DNA of 64,000 nt from Thermohalobaculum sp965263335 (GTDB lineage Bacteria > Pseudomonadota > Alphaproteobacteria > Rhodobacterales > Rhodobacteraceae). Each line of letters begins with the position of its first letter. Within the stretch, counting starts at the first letter, position 1. Where the stretch lies: NCBI GenBank assembly GCA_965263335.1, contig CBDHHE010000001.1:4154001-4218000 (forward strand). The letters run 5' to 3'. The position numbers were made by a program, and so were the translations under genes. A model generated the notes under the pieces. It searched no databases. It worked only from the letters and a program-made list of their open reading frames with translations, and was not told the DNA's origin. Positions 1 to 6,843 of this stretch are shown piece by piece.

Positions 1-1320
1 CGCATAGTAGAGATCCGTGCCACCGCCCGCCTGCAGCCGGTCCACATTGCGCTGCAAGTCCGATAGTTCTGCCGGTGCATTCCCTTCAAGAACCCAGATG
101 TCTCGCACATCACTGTCGAACGGGATGATCACGGTCACATCGCGCGACGTCGGTTGCAACAGGTTCAGCGCTGCGGTGTCCGGGTCTAGAAGAAGCCGCA
201 TGGCCGACTTCAATTGCGCCATCGGCTCACCTTCCATGGAGCCGGACACATCCAAAACCCAGACCGTGAGAGAGGGCTTTCTCAATTCGGTTTGATAAAG
301 TGTCAGCGCCTCGCGGATCACGGCTTGATCGGGGGTAGGGATCGGAGCGATGGCCAGGTCAAGGTCAATGCCCCACTCCGGGTTCCAAACCGCCTCGTCG
401 CCACCGCCAGCCAGACCGATGAGCCCCGCGCGTCTCCCAAGCCCAAGAAGCTGTGCCTGCACCTCTTGGGACAATAGATGTTGCTGCAATTCCAGAAAAG
501 CGTCCTCCTTGGCCGCATCGCCCTTGGACACGTAGGCCAGGGGACTGTCTGCGACCGCCATGCCGTTGGCCGGATAGATCACGTAGAGCGGTTCCTGTCC
601 CTGGCGCTGGAGGTCCTGGTTTGCCTCGATCATCATGGCTTCATAGTTGATCATGGCATCGAAAGCCGTCGGGTTGCCGACAAAGCTGTCCTTCAGCCAC
701 CCGGAGGAGCCCGAGGACCGGTCCACCAGATTGAGCAGATCCGAAACCTCGGCACGCACCGACGGGTCGTTCAGTTCAGCCTGAGTGAGCACATCCGGAT
801 CCCCAGCCAACGCGTAAAGGAAACCAAAGAACGCGGATGCCCCGGAATTGGATTGGGTTGCCGAGGTCATGGACAGCCGAAACTCGCCCGCCCGCGCAGC
901 GGCTTGGATGGCCTGAACCCCAATATCGTCGCGCCCGATCCAGCCAAGCCGTTCTGCGATGGTCTTGCGCAACCCCAGAACCACGGGAGACCGTAGGATC
1001 GATTCGCGGTGCTTCGCAACCTTCTCGGTGTCGCCGAGCTCAACCCACAGCGAATGCGCTGGCCAGACGGCATCGTATTCGGTCGCCGTCCCCTTGGACA
1101 GCTCCCGGCTGATATCCACCGAACCGAGATAGCGCATTGTCACGTCAACACCGTTCTCATCCGCCCACGCCTTCACGATGGGCTCCAGAGCTTTGTTCTC
1201 CGATCCTGAGACGATCGCCAGGCTGGTTTTCGGGCCCAGAAGATCGGACTGAGCAAGAAACAGAATTCCGCCGAACACAACGGCGGCAAGAACCGCCAGC
1301 CTCGCCAATATCTTCTTCAT
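1..1320 (-). CDS. Substrate-binding / VWA domain protein (3' truncated by window edge)
   Basis: The frame opens at ATG 1320 and runs without a stop to position 1, giving 440 residues of a longer protein. An N-terminal hydrophobic segment (about residues 5-22) looks like a signal anchor. Residues about 30-320 resemble a bacterial extracellular solute-binding fold. At about residue 355 a DVSGS motif begins a von Willebrand A domain, followed by GGGTD, which supplies the MIDAS threonine, so metal-dependent ligand binding looks intact as far as it can be read. Proteins with this architecture are known in proteobacteria but their ligands are mostly undefined. It is the first gene of its strand here; the 418 bases upstream carry no recognised gene. 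The end of the VWA domain lies outside the window. Confidence 0.85.
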   Translation of the reverse strand, partial: MKKILARLAVLAAVVFGGILFLAQSDLLGPKTSLAIVSGSENKALEPIVKAWADENGVDVTMRYLGSVDISRELSKGTATEYDAVWPAHSLWVELGDTEKVAKHRESILRSPVVLGLRKTIAERLGWIGRDDIGVQAIQAAARAGEFRLSMTSATQSNSGASAFFGFLYALAGDPDVLTQAELNDPSVRAEVSDLLNLVDRSSGSSGWLKDSFVGNPTAFDAMINYEAMMIEANQDLQRQGQEPLYVIYPANGMAVADSPLAYVSKGDAAKEDAFLELQQHLLSQEVQAQLLGLGRRAGLIGLAGGGDEAVWNPEWGIDLDLAIAPIPTPDQAVIREALTLYQTELRKPSLTVWVLDVSGSMEGEPMAQLKSAMRLLLDPDTAALNLLQPTSRDVTVIIPFDSDVRDIWVLEGNAPAELSDLQRNVDRLQAGGGTDLYYA

Positions 1321-1738
1321 GACTTGCCGTGTCGCTCCGCTTCAAATGCAGTTAAACTCTACATCGCTTAGCGGTATATGGGTATGCGGCAACATCTTCG
1401 GAAGGCGGCAGTGCAATTCATGGTTCTTGGCTCAATCGATACCCGGACTATCTCGGTTGAATGTCCAGTATCGCGCGATTCCTGACGTTCGATCCCTGAA
1501 GTTGAACAGCCGCTTCGTTCCCCTCAGTGTGCGTTCGCCCCTCTTCCGTTCTCGCGACCGCTGCGAATGGCCGGTCTGGCAAAGCTGCACAGCGACTTTT
1601 GACGATGCGGCGAAGGTTCGGACTGGGTTGGTCCCGCGCATTCAGAGCCTGAACACAGCGTCGATCGGCCATGTTCGACAAAGGGGATCGTTGCATTGAC
1701 TCAGCGGAGTTGAAAGTGACCCAGGGGTTGCGGCCCGT
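1321..1738. other. Intergenic stretch without a recognised gene
   Basis: This 418-base region separates the VWA gene start from the NTF2-like gene stop. Three short open frames overlap here on both strands, but none has a ribosome-binding site, a known domain or a consistent composition. It must hold the promoter of the leftward VWA gene near 1320-1400, though no clear -10/-35 could be fixed. Confidence 0.5.
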
Positions 1739-2119
1739 TCACGCCTCCAGCTCTACATACGAGAAGACCTTGGCCACGATCTTCCAGCCGTCCTCGGTAC
1801 GTATCACCGTCAGCAAGTCCTGATAGTCGCGGCCTAGCATCGTCATCCGCGCCTCGACGACCCCCATCTGCCCGTCCTTCAGCACGATGCGTTGGATCTC
1901 CTCATCGCGCACCTCTCCGTGAGAGGCAGGCGGCGTCCGGGCCTCGACGCGCCGCATGTAGTCGTCCAGCCCCATTTGCTCGGGACTGCCGGGGGTGGCG
2001 TTCACATAAGACAAGCGGTCGTCGAACACATCGCGCAGCGTGGCGCTGTCCGCGTGGTAGAGACCATCGACGTAGCGCTTCATCAGGTCCAGGACCTCAA
2101 CTTCATCATCGCGGATCAT
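1739..2119 (-). CDS. NTF2-like (SnoaL-type) nuclear transport factor 2 fold protein
   Basis: 126 residues beginning at ATG 2119, whose ATGA overlaps the stop of the upstream glutathione transferase gene, so the two are translationally coupled. The sequence has the short alpha-plus-beta layout of SnoaL/NTF2 proteins: an N-terminal helix with a tyrosine-rich stretch (KRYVDGLYHAD), a FDDRLSY segment, and a C-terminal TEDGWKIVAKVFSYVE strand pair that is typical of lumazine-binding/NTF2-like families. Such proteins may be small enzymes or ligand binders; nothing here fixes a substrate. A much longer frame running upstream into the GST gene was discarded because it has no start signal and overlaps coding sequence. 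Confidence 0.85.
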   Translation of the reverse strand: MIRDDEVEVLDLMKRYVDGLYHADSATLRDVFDDRLSYVNATPGSPEQMGLDDYMRRVEARTPPASHGEVRDEEIQRIVLKDGQMGVVEARMTMLGRDYQDLLTVIRTEDGWKIVAKVFSYVELEA

Positions 2120-2733
2120 TGGATCAGTCCTTCCGCCTGCATCGCGGTCTGCGTCGCCGGCCGGGCCTGAACGCGCGCGACATATGCGGCCAGATGGGGC
2201 CAAGCCGCGAGGTCGATGGCTTTGAAGTTCGCCCAGAACGCGAGCACGAATGTGTAGGCATCGGCGACCGAGAACTGGTTGTCGACCAGATAGTCCCGGC
2301 CATCCGCCAGCACGGTTTCGAGATAGTCGAACTTGGTCGCCACCTTCTTCGCCGCTGCCACCTTTTCGTCGTCTGTCGAGCCGGTCGAGAACAGCGGGCC
2401 CCAAGCCTTGTGCAACTCTGCCGCGGCGAAGTTCAAGAACTGCTGCAGACGGGCCCGGGCGAGGGAGCCGGGCGCCGGTGAGAAGGCCCGCTCGGGGTAT
2501 GTGTCGGCGATGTGCTGAAGGATCGCCACGCCCTCGGTCAGATGCGTGCGTTCGTCGAGTTCCAATTCCAAGGCCGGGACATAGCCGTTCGGGCTGATCT
2601 CGCGGAAGTCCCGGCCCGAGGCCGTGCGGCCTGAATCGGTGTCGACTGCCTCGATGTCAAAGGCTGCATCGACCTCGTGCAGCATGATGTGACTGGCTAG
2701 GGAACAGGCGCCGGGTTTGTAGAAGAGTTTCAT
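2116..2733 (-). CDS. Glutathione S-transferase, beta-class-like
   Basis: 205 residues from ATG 2733, chosen over an ATG twelve bases upstream because a GGAG box sits seven bases before it. Residues 1-80 form the thioredoxin-like domain starting MKLFYKPGACSLASH; Cys10 occupies the position used for catalysis in bacterial beta-class GSTs. The remainder is the all-helical C-terminal domain. The enzyme conjugates glutathione to electrophiles or reduces disulfides in the cytoplasm; the physiological substrate is unknown. It is co-transcribed with the NTF2-like gene and divergent from a LysR gene, which makes it a likely target of that regulator. Confidence 0.92.
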   Translation of the reverse strand: MKLFYKPGACSLASHIMLHEVDAAFDIEAVDTDSGRTASGRDFREISPNGYVPALELELDERTHLTEGVAILQHIADTYPERAFSPAPGSLARARLQQFLNFAAAELHKAWGPLFSTGSTDDEKVAAAKKVATKFDYLETVLADGRDYLVDNQFSVADAYTFVLAFWANFKAIDLAAWPHLAAYVARVQARPATQTAMQAEGLIQ

Positions 2734-2777
2734 GTCGGTCTCCATAGGTTGATCTGTGAGCGGAACCTAGGAGGGCA

Positions 2778-2832
2778 ATCGATCTATTGATAACATCGAT
2801 ATTTCATCATAATGATCTATTTATGTGATCAT
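2778..2832. promoter_or_regulatory. Candidate LysR operator between gst and lysR
   Basis: In the divergent intergenic region two dyads are visible: ATCGAT at 2778-2783 and 2795-2800 separated by 11 bases, and ATGATC at 2812-2817 with its inverse GATCAT at 2827-2832 separated by 9. T-N11-A type dyads in such a location are characteristic of LysR-family binding sites. Function is inferred, not shown. Confidence 0.45.
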
Positions 2833-2843
2833 CTGGAGGGATC

Positions 2844-3734
2844 GTGACACTAGACCAGCTTGTCACGCTGGACGCCATCGTAGCGACTGGCACCTTCCGC
2901 GCCGCGGCCGAGCGCCTGAACAAGGCGCAATCGGCCGTCAGCCATCAGATCCGCAAGCTCGAGGACGAACTGCGCTTCGATCTGTTCTCGCGGGACAGCT
3001 ACCGTCCGGTCCTTACCCCGGAAGGCGAGGTTCTGTGTCGCGAAGCGACGCGAGTTCTGCAGCAGGTTCGCGCCCTTGAGGCCACGGCCGCGGGATTGCG
3101 CAACACGCAGGAGCCGATCGTGCGCATCACCCTGACCGCCACGATGTCGCTCACGCCGCTGCTGACGCTCCTGGGTGGGATCGGGCGCACGTATCCCAGC
3201 ACGCACATCCGTGTCTCGACCGAGATGATGGGGGGGCCCCTGGCGCGGCTGATGGGCGGCGAGGCGGATCTGATCGTCGCCGGGATGGCGGGTGTGCCGA
3301 TCGACCAGGTCGAGACCGTGCCGGTCGGCTCGGTGACGATCCGACCCGTCGCCCATCGTGAATTCCCCGCCGCCAGGCTCATCGGGATCCGCACTAGGGC
3401 CGAGATGCAGACCTATGTTCAGGTCATCGTCGCCGGCACTGGAGGACCGGATTTCGAGCAAAGCCGGGATGTCCTATCCGCCGGGCAGCGCTGGACGGTC
3501 TCGGACTTCGAGACGAAGAAGTCCGTGATCCTTGCCGGGCTCGGCTGGGGTGGCTTGCCGATACACCTGATCGAGGCAGAGCTGGCAGCGGGTGAACTCG
3601 TTCCCCTGCGGATCGAAGGCTTTCCGCCCCGTCATACCGAGATCTTCGCCATCCGCCGCCGCGACCAACCTATCGGTCGCGTGATGTCCGACATTTGGTC
3701 ACATCTGCAGGATCATCGCGCGGACCAGCAGTGA
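2844..3734 (+). CDS. LysR-family transcriptional regulator
   Basis: 296 residues from a GTG start at 2844, preceded by GGAGGG. Residues about 1-60 hold the winged helix-turn-helix (TFRAAAERLNKAQSAVSHQ then EDELRFDLFSR), followed by a coiled linker and a periplasmic-binding-like effector domain from about residue 88. LysR proteins usually activate a divergent neighbour and repress themselves; the neighbour here is the gst/NTF2-like pair, and dyads are present between them. The effector is unknown. Confidence 0.93.
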   Translation: MTLDQLVTLDAIVATGTFRAAAERLNKAQSAVSHQIRKLEDELRFDLFSRDSYRPVLTPEGEVLCREATRVLQQVRALEATAAGLRNTQEPIVRITLTATMSLTPLLTLLGGIGRTYPSTHIRVSTEMMGGPLARLMGGEADLIVAGMAGVPIDQVETVPVGSVTIRPVAHREFPAARLIGIRTRAEMQTYVQVIVAGTGGPDFEQSRDVLSAGQRWTVSDFETKKSVILAGLGWGGLPIHLIEAELAAGELVPLRIEGFPPRHTEIFAIRRRDQPIGRVMSDIWSHLQDHRADQQ

Positions 3735-4048
3735 CGCTCAAGCCCCCCGCTACTTACCCGTCTCGAGAAAAGAGCCGCAATTGAGTCACACATCTGGACC
3801 CGACCGCGTCCTCTTGAGTATGCGCCCCGGATCGGCTGGGATCGATGGGATTGGTGGAAGTTACTGTATTGAGCCGACACGCACAGGCTGCCTGGTTGCG
3901 CCAGAAGCGGCCCAGGGCAAAACATCCGTGTCCTGCATCCGAGCATCAATCTTCTGCGTAGCGTTCTCGGCCACTCAACGGATTTCGAGCGGCCGAGGGG
4001 CGTTCTGTCCCGGCAATCTTGTGGGTTCGGCCGGCTACAGCCCTGCCT
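3735..4048. other. Intergenic stretch without a recognised gene
   Basis: About 314 bases lie between the end of the rightward LysR gene and the end of the leftward PEBP-like gene. A 112-codon open frame crosses it on the plus strand but lacks a ribosome-binding site, runs antisense into the PEBP-like gene and resembles no family. Nothing else was recognised. Confidence 0.45.
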
Positions 4049-4561
4049 TCAGTACACACCCAATGGAAGTGATCCTGACGACAGCACGTTCAATGCCCCG
4101 TCTAGAGCATAGATGTTGACGACGTAATTGTGGGCGCGCCCGCCAGAGCATGGCCCAAGATAAACCCCGCCGCCGCACTTTCCGCACTTGTGAGAGGCGA
4201 TGGCAGTCATGCCTGCAGGCAGTGTATCGGTTTCGCCCTTGAACGACGCGAGGGTCATATTGCCTTCCTTGATCGAGGCCGGCGACAGCTTCATGCGGAT
4301 GATGCCGTGCGCTCCTTCGCCTTCCCAATCCAGGTCGGTAAATCGAAGTTCCAGTTGCTCTGTACCGTCGGGGATGTTCTGAACAACCAGCTCTGGCGAC
4401 CACCCCTCGCCGCCGCGCCGTGTGCAGATGCCCTTTTTCGGAACCTCTTGGCCATTCCAGCTTTCGTTGCCGTGGCTGACCTTAAGGCCTTCCGCCTGGA
4501 CCGTCGTGCAAGCCAGAACAAGCCACGCCCCCAAGATCACTGCAAGCGTTCGCTTTTCCAT
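4049..4561 (-). CDS. Secreted PEBP/YbhB-like protein
   Basis: 170 residues from ATG 4561. The first 23 residues form a Sec signal peptide (hydrophobic VILGAWLVLACTTVQA). The mature part keeps the outline of phosphatidylethanolamine-binding proteins: a Cys-x-x-x-GGEGWSPEL segment, a P-DGTEQLELRFTD strand, and a C-terminal GPCSGGRAHNYVVNIYALD that matches the family's GPC(P)...H.Y...YAL signature. The usual DPDAP ligand-site motif is not conserved, and an unusual HKCGKCGGG insertion adds two cysteines before the GPC motif. Bacterial PEBP-like proteins have few assigned functions. It is divergent from a LysR gene, which may control it. Confidence 0.75.
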   Translation of the reverse strand: MEKRTLAVILGAWLVLACTTVQAEGLKVSHGNESWNGQEVPKKGICTRRGGEGWSPELVVQNIPDGTEQLELRFTDLDWEGEGAHGIIRMKLSPASIKEGNMTLASFKGETDTLPAGMTAIASHKCGKCGGGVYLGPCSGGRAHNYVVNIYALDGALNVLSSGSLPLGVY

Positions 4562-4687
4562 CTCGATCTCCTGATCTGTCTCTATCCGTGCGCCACCGCT
4601 TATTCTGGCGCCGGTGAATTGCTGCGATGCGCTGGAAAAATACTGGCATCCTTGTTATCTTTGAAATTGATATGAGAGATACTTGCT

Positions 4688-5629
4688 ATGAGCATTAGAG
4701 ATTTACGGAAGCTCGATCTGAACCTGCTCAAGGTCTTTGATGCGGTGATGCGGCATCGACATGTGTCTCGTGCCGCGGACGAGATCGGAATTGGTCAATC
4801 GGGTCTGAGCCAGGCTCTCTCCAGGCTGAGGCAGTCCCTGGACGATCCTCTCTTCATCCGCACCAGTGAGGGCATGGTACCCACGCCGCGCGCCATTGAG
4901 ATCGCGGAGCCTGTTCGAACAGCGCTTTCGACGTTGGCTGAAACCTTTGCGCCCAGCTCGGCTTTCGACCCAAGGGGTAAGCCGTTTCAATGTACGATCG
5001 CCATGTCAGATTATGTGGAAACGTTGATCTTGCCTGGAATTGTGCGGGCGATTTCCGAGGCTCAGGCGAACGTCTCGCTGAGGATTGTGCAAATCGATCT
5101 GATTGACGTGCTCGACTCGATCGATGGTCGCAAGACCGATATGGCGATTGGTCAATTTCCGCGGACGCGGTCCTGGCATCGGCAGGCGATGCTCTTCAGG
5201 GATCACCGCGCTTGTATGTATGCGACGGGAGCAATCCCGGCGTCGCCGTCGCTGGACGACTATCTCTCACGCCCACATGTACTCCGTTCGCTCGGGGGGC
5301 GGCGACAGGGGCCGGTTGACGATGCGCTGCGGAAAATAGGACGGGTCCGCAACACGGCTCTGGTTGTCCCACGGTTTTCGGTGCTTCCAGGCGTCTTGGC
5401 AAATTCAGATTACATCTCAACACTGCCAGCCAATCTTGCGCACAGGCTTGCCGGAGAAACACAATTGACCGTAGCGAAATTGCCTTTCCACCTCGCACCG
5501 ATCGAAGTCTCGACGCTGTGGCACTCCAGTGTTGAATCGGAGCCATCCTTCGTGTGGATTCGAGATTTGGTTCACCGATCGGTCGCGGCAGACTCTCGCC
5601 TGAACGGGACAGCAGAGATCAAAGAGTGA
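4688..5629 (+). CDS. LysR-family transcriptional regulator
   Basis: 313 residues from ATG 4688. It starts with the RDLRKLDLNLLKVFDAV signature seen in NodD/NahR-type LysR proteins, followed by the helix-turn-helix (HVSRAADEIGIGQSGLSQ) and RLRQSLDDPLFIRT; the effector-binding domain runs from about residue 95. The gene is divergent from the PEBP-like gene across 126 bases, the natural place for its operator. Effector and regulon cannot be read from sequence. Confidence 0.93.
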   Translation: MSIRDLRKLDLNLLKVFDAVMRHRHVSRAADEIGIGQSGLSQALSRLRQSLDDPLFIRTSEGMVPTPRAIEIAEPVRTALSTLAETFAPSSAFDPRGKPFQCTIAMSDYVETLILPGIVRAISEAQANVSLRIVQIDLIDVLDSIDGRKTDMAIGQFPRTRSWHRQAMLFRDHRACMYATGAIPASPSLDDYLSRPHVLRSLGGRRQGPVDDALRKIGRVRNTALVVPRFSVLPGVLANSDYISTLPANLAHRLAGETQLTVAKLPFHLAPIEVSTLWHSSVESEPSFVWIRDLVHRSVAADSRLNGTAEIKE

Positions 5630-5730
5630 GTCCAAAGGGAGTTCTAGTGAAAAGGAAACTCTTCCCAGAGCAGCGACATCCGGGTCCCCAGGAATTGGGA
5701 ACGACGTTTCAACCCGGGAAAGCAGGCACG

Positions 5731-6551
5731 GGTGCTGTCAGACGAATGCGAACCGGTCTCCGTTTGCCGCCGATTGAGGGAACCTAGGCGGAACAGAGCT
5801 GCCGCCACTCGGCAAGAGCGGCGGTTCTGTTGAGCTTGAAGTGGTCTCGGCTAGTCAGGGATCGTTCCTGGTTGAAGTGGTTGTAGACGGAGGAGTGGAC
5901 GGAGGCGAACTTCTGCAGACTGCGCATTCGCCTGAACCGGAGCATCGCCCGTTCTCGTCGTCGCAACGGAAGATGGGAGTTTTCCGCGCGGTTGTTCAGC
6001 CAGCGCCCTGTCGATTGCAGGTCCATTGCCTTCAGCTCACGCAGCGCGGCTCGGTACGATGGGAACGCGGTCGGTCACGATCTGCTCAGGCCGACCGTGC
6101 TTGCGCATCAGTTTTCTGAGGAATTTCAATGCGGCCGCCTTGTTTCGACGTCTTGGTGACGACAGCTCTCCAGGACTTCGCCCTCGTGATCGACAGCCCG
6201 CCAGAGGTAGTGGCGCTTGCCGTTGATCTTCACGAAGAGCTCATCCACGTGCCACTGCCAGTTCGAGAAGGCACGCAGTTGATTGATGCGCTTGCGGCGG
6301 ACCTCGGCTGCGAACATCGGGCCGGACCGGTTCCACCAGACACGAACCGTTTCGTGGCAGACGTCGATGCCACGCTCGTGCAGCAGGTCTTCGACGTTCC
6401 GCAGCGAAAGCGGGACGCGGACATACATCATCACGGCGAGGCGGATGATCTCGGGGCTGGTCTTGAAGTAGCGAAAGGGGGAGCATTTCGTCATATCCGG
6501 AAGCTATCGTTCGCGAAATCGACGCTCAAGCCAAGTTCCCCTGACAGTGCC
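5731..6551 (-). mobile_element. Degenerate IS6-family insertion sequence
   Basis: An 821-base element is bounded by imperfect inverted ends: GGTGCTGTCAG at 5731-5741 and its counterpart CTGACAGTGCC at 6541-6551 (nine of eleven positions agree). Length, the single leftward transposase frame and the end sequences fit the IS6 (IS26-like) family. No 8-base target duplication is obvious in the flanks, consistent with an old or rearranged copy. It lies between a LysR gene and tRNA-Ser. Confidence 0.8.
5784..6494 (-). pseudogene. IS6-family transposase, frameshifted
   Basis: The 5' part (6494 to about 6130) encodes the zinc-finger-like N terminus and the first DDE segment, with the family motifs FRYFKTSPEIIRLAVMMYV, WHVDELFVKINGKRHYLWRAVD. 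The frame then breaks near 6150, moves to another frame around 6130-6070 (ALKFLRKLMRKHGRPEQIVTDRVP) with the second catalytic Asp, and shifts again near 6065 where an extra base follows the DRVP codons. The rest (6026 to 5784) carries LQSTGRWLNNRAENSHLP with the final Glu. At least two frameshifts are needed to read it through, so the transposase is very probably inactive. Confidence 0.85.
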
Positions 6552-6623
6552 AAGGCGACAACCCACCGGAAACAGGGACAGTTTCCGGACGGAAAATCGA
6601 TATATATCAGACAGTTATGTGTG

Positions 6624-6714
6624 TGGCGGGCAGGATGGGATTCGAACCCACGGAACCCTTTTGGGGCCCACTCCCTTAGCAGGGGAGCGCCTTCGACCAC
6701 TCGGCCACCTGCCC
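6624..6714 (-). tRNA. tRNA-Ser, anticodon GCT
   Basis: Read on the minus strand, the seven-base acceptor 5' GGGCAGG pairs with CCTGCCC before G and an encoded CCA. The anticodon stem CTCCC/GGGAG encloses a loop with GCT, which reads AGC/AGU serine codons. A long variable arm (GTGGGCCCCAAAAGGGTTCC region) and the GTTCGAATC T-loop are present, as expected for a class II serine tRNA. Confidence 0.97.
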
Positions 6715-6843
6715 ACCTAGGCGAATACCCGTCGAAGCAAGGCGATGTCAACGCACTCGCGTCAGCCCCGGCCATCGAGTTGCACGAGTGTGCTTTGACA
6801 CACGCCTGTTTCAGCTGGGATCCCGCTCTGCGGAGGCTCGACC

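Noticed and set aside
3781..4119. 112-codon plus-strand frame
   Set aside because: No start signal, overlaps the PEBP-like gene on the other strand, no recognisable domain.
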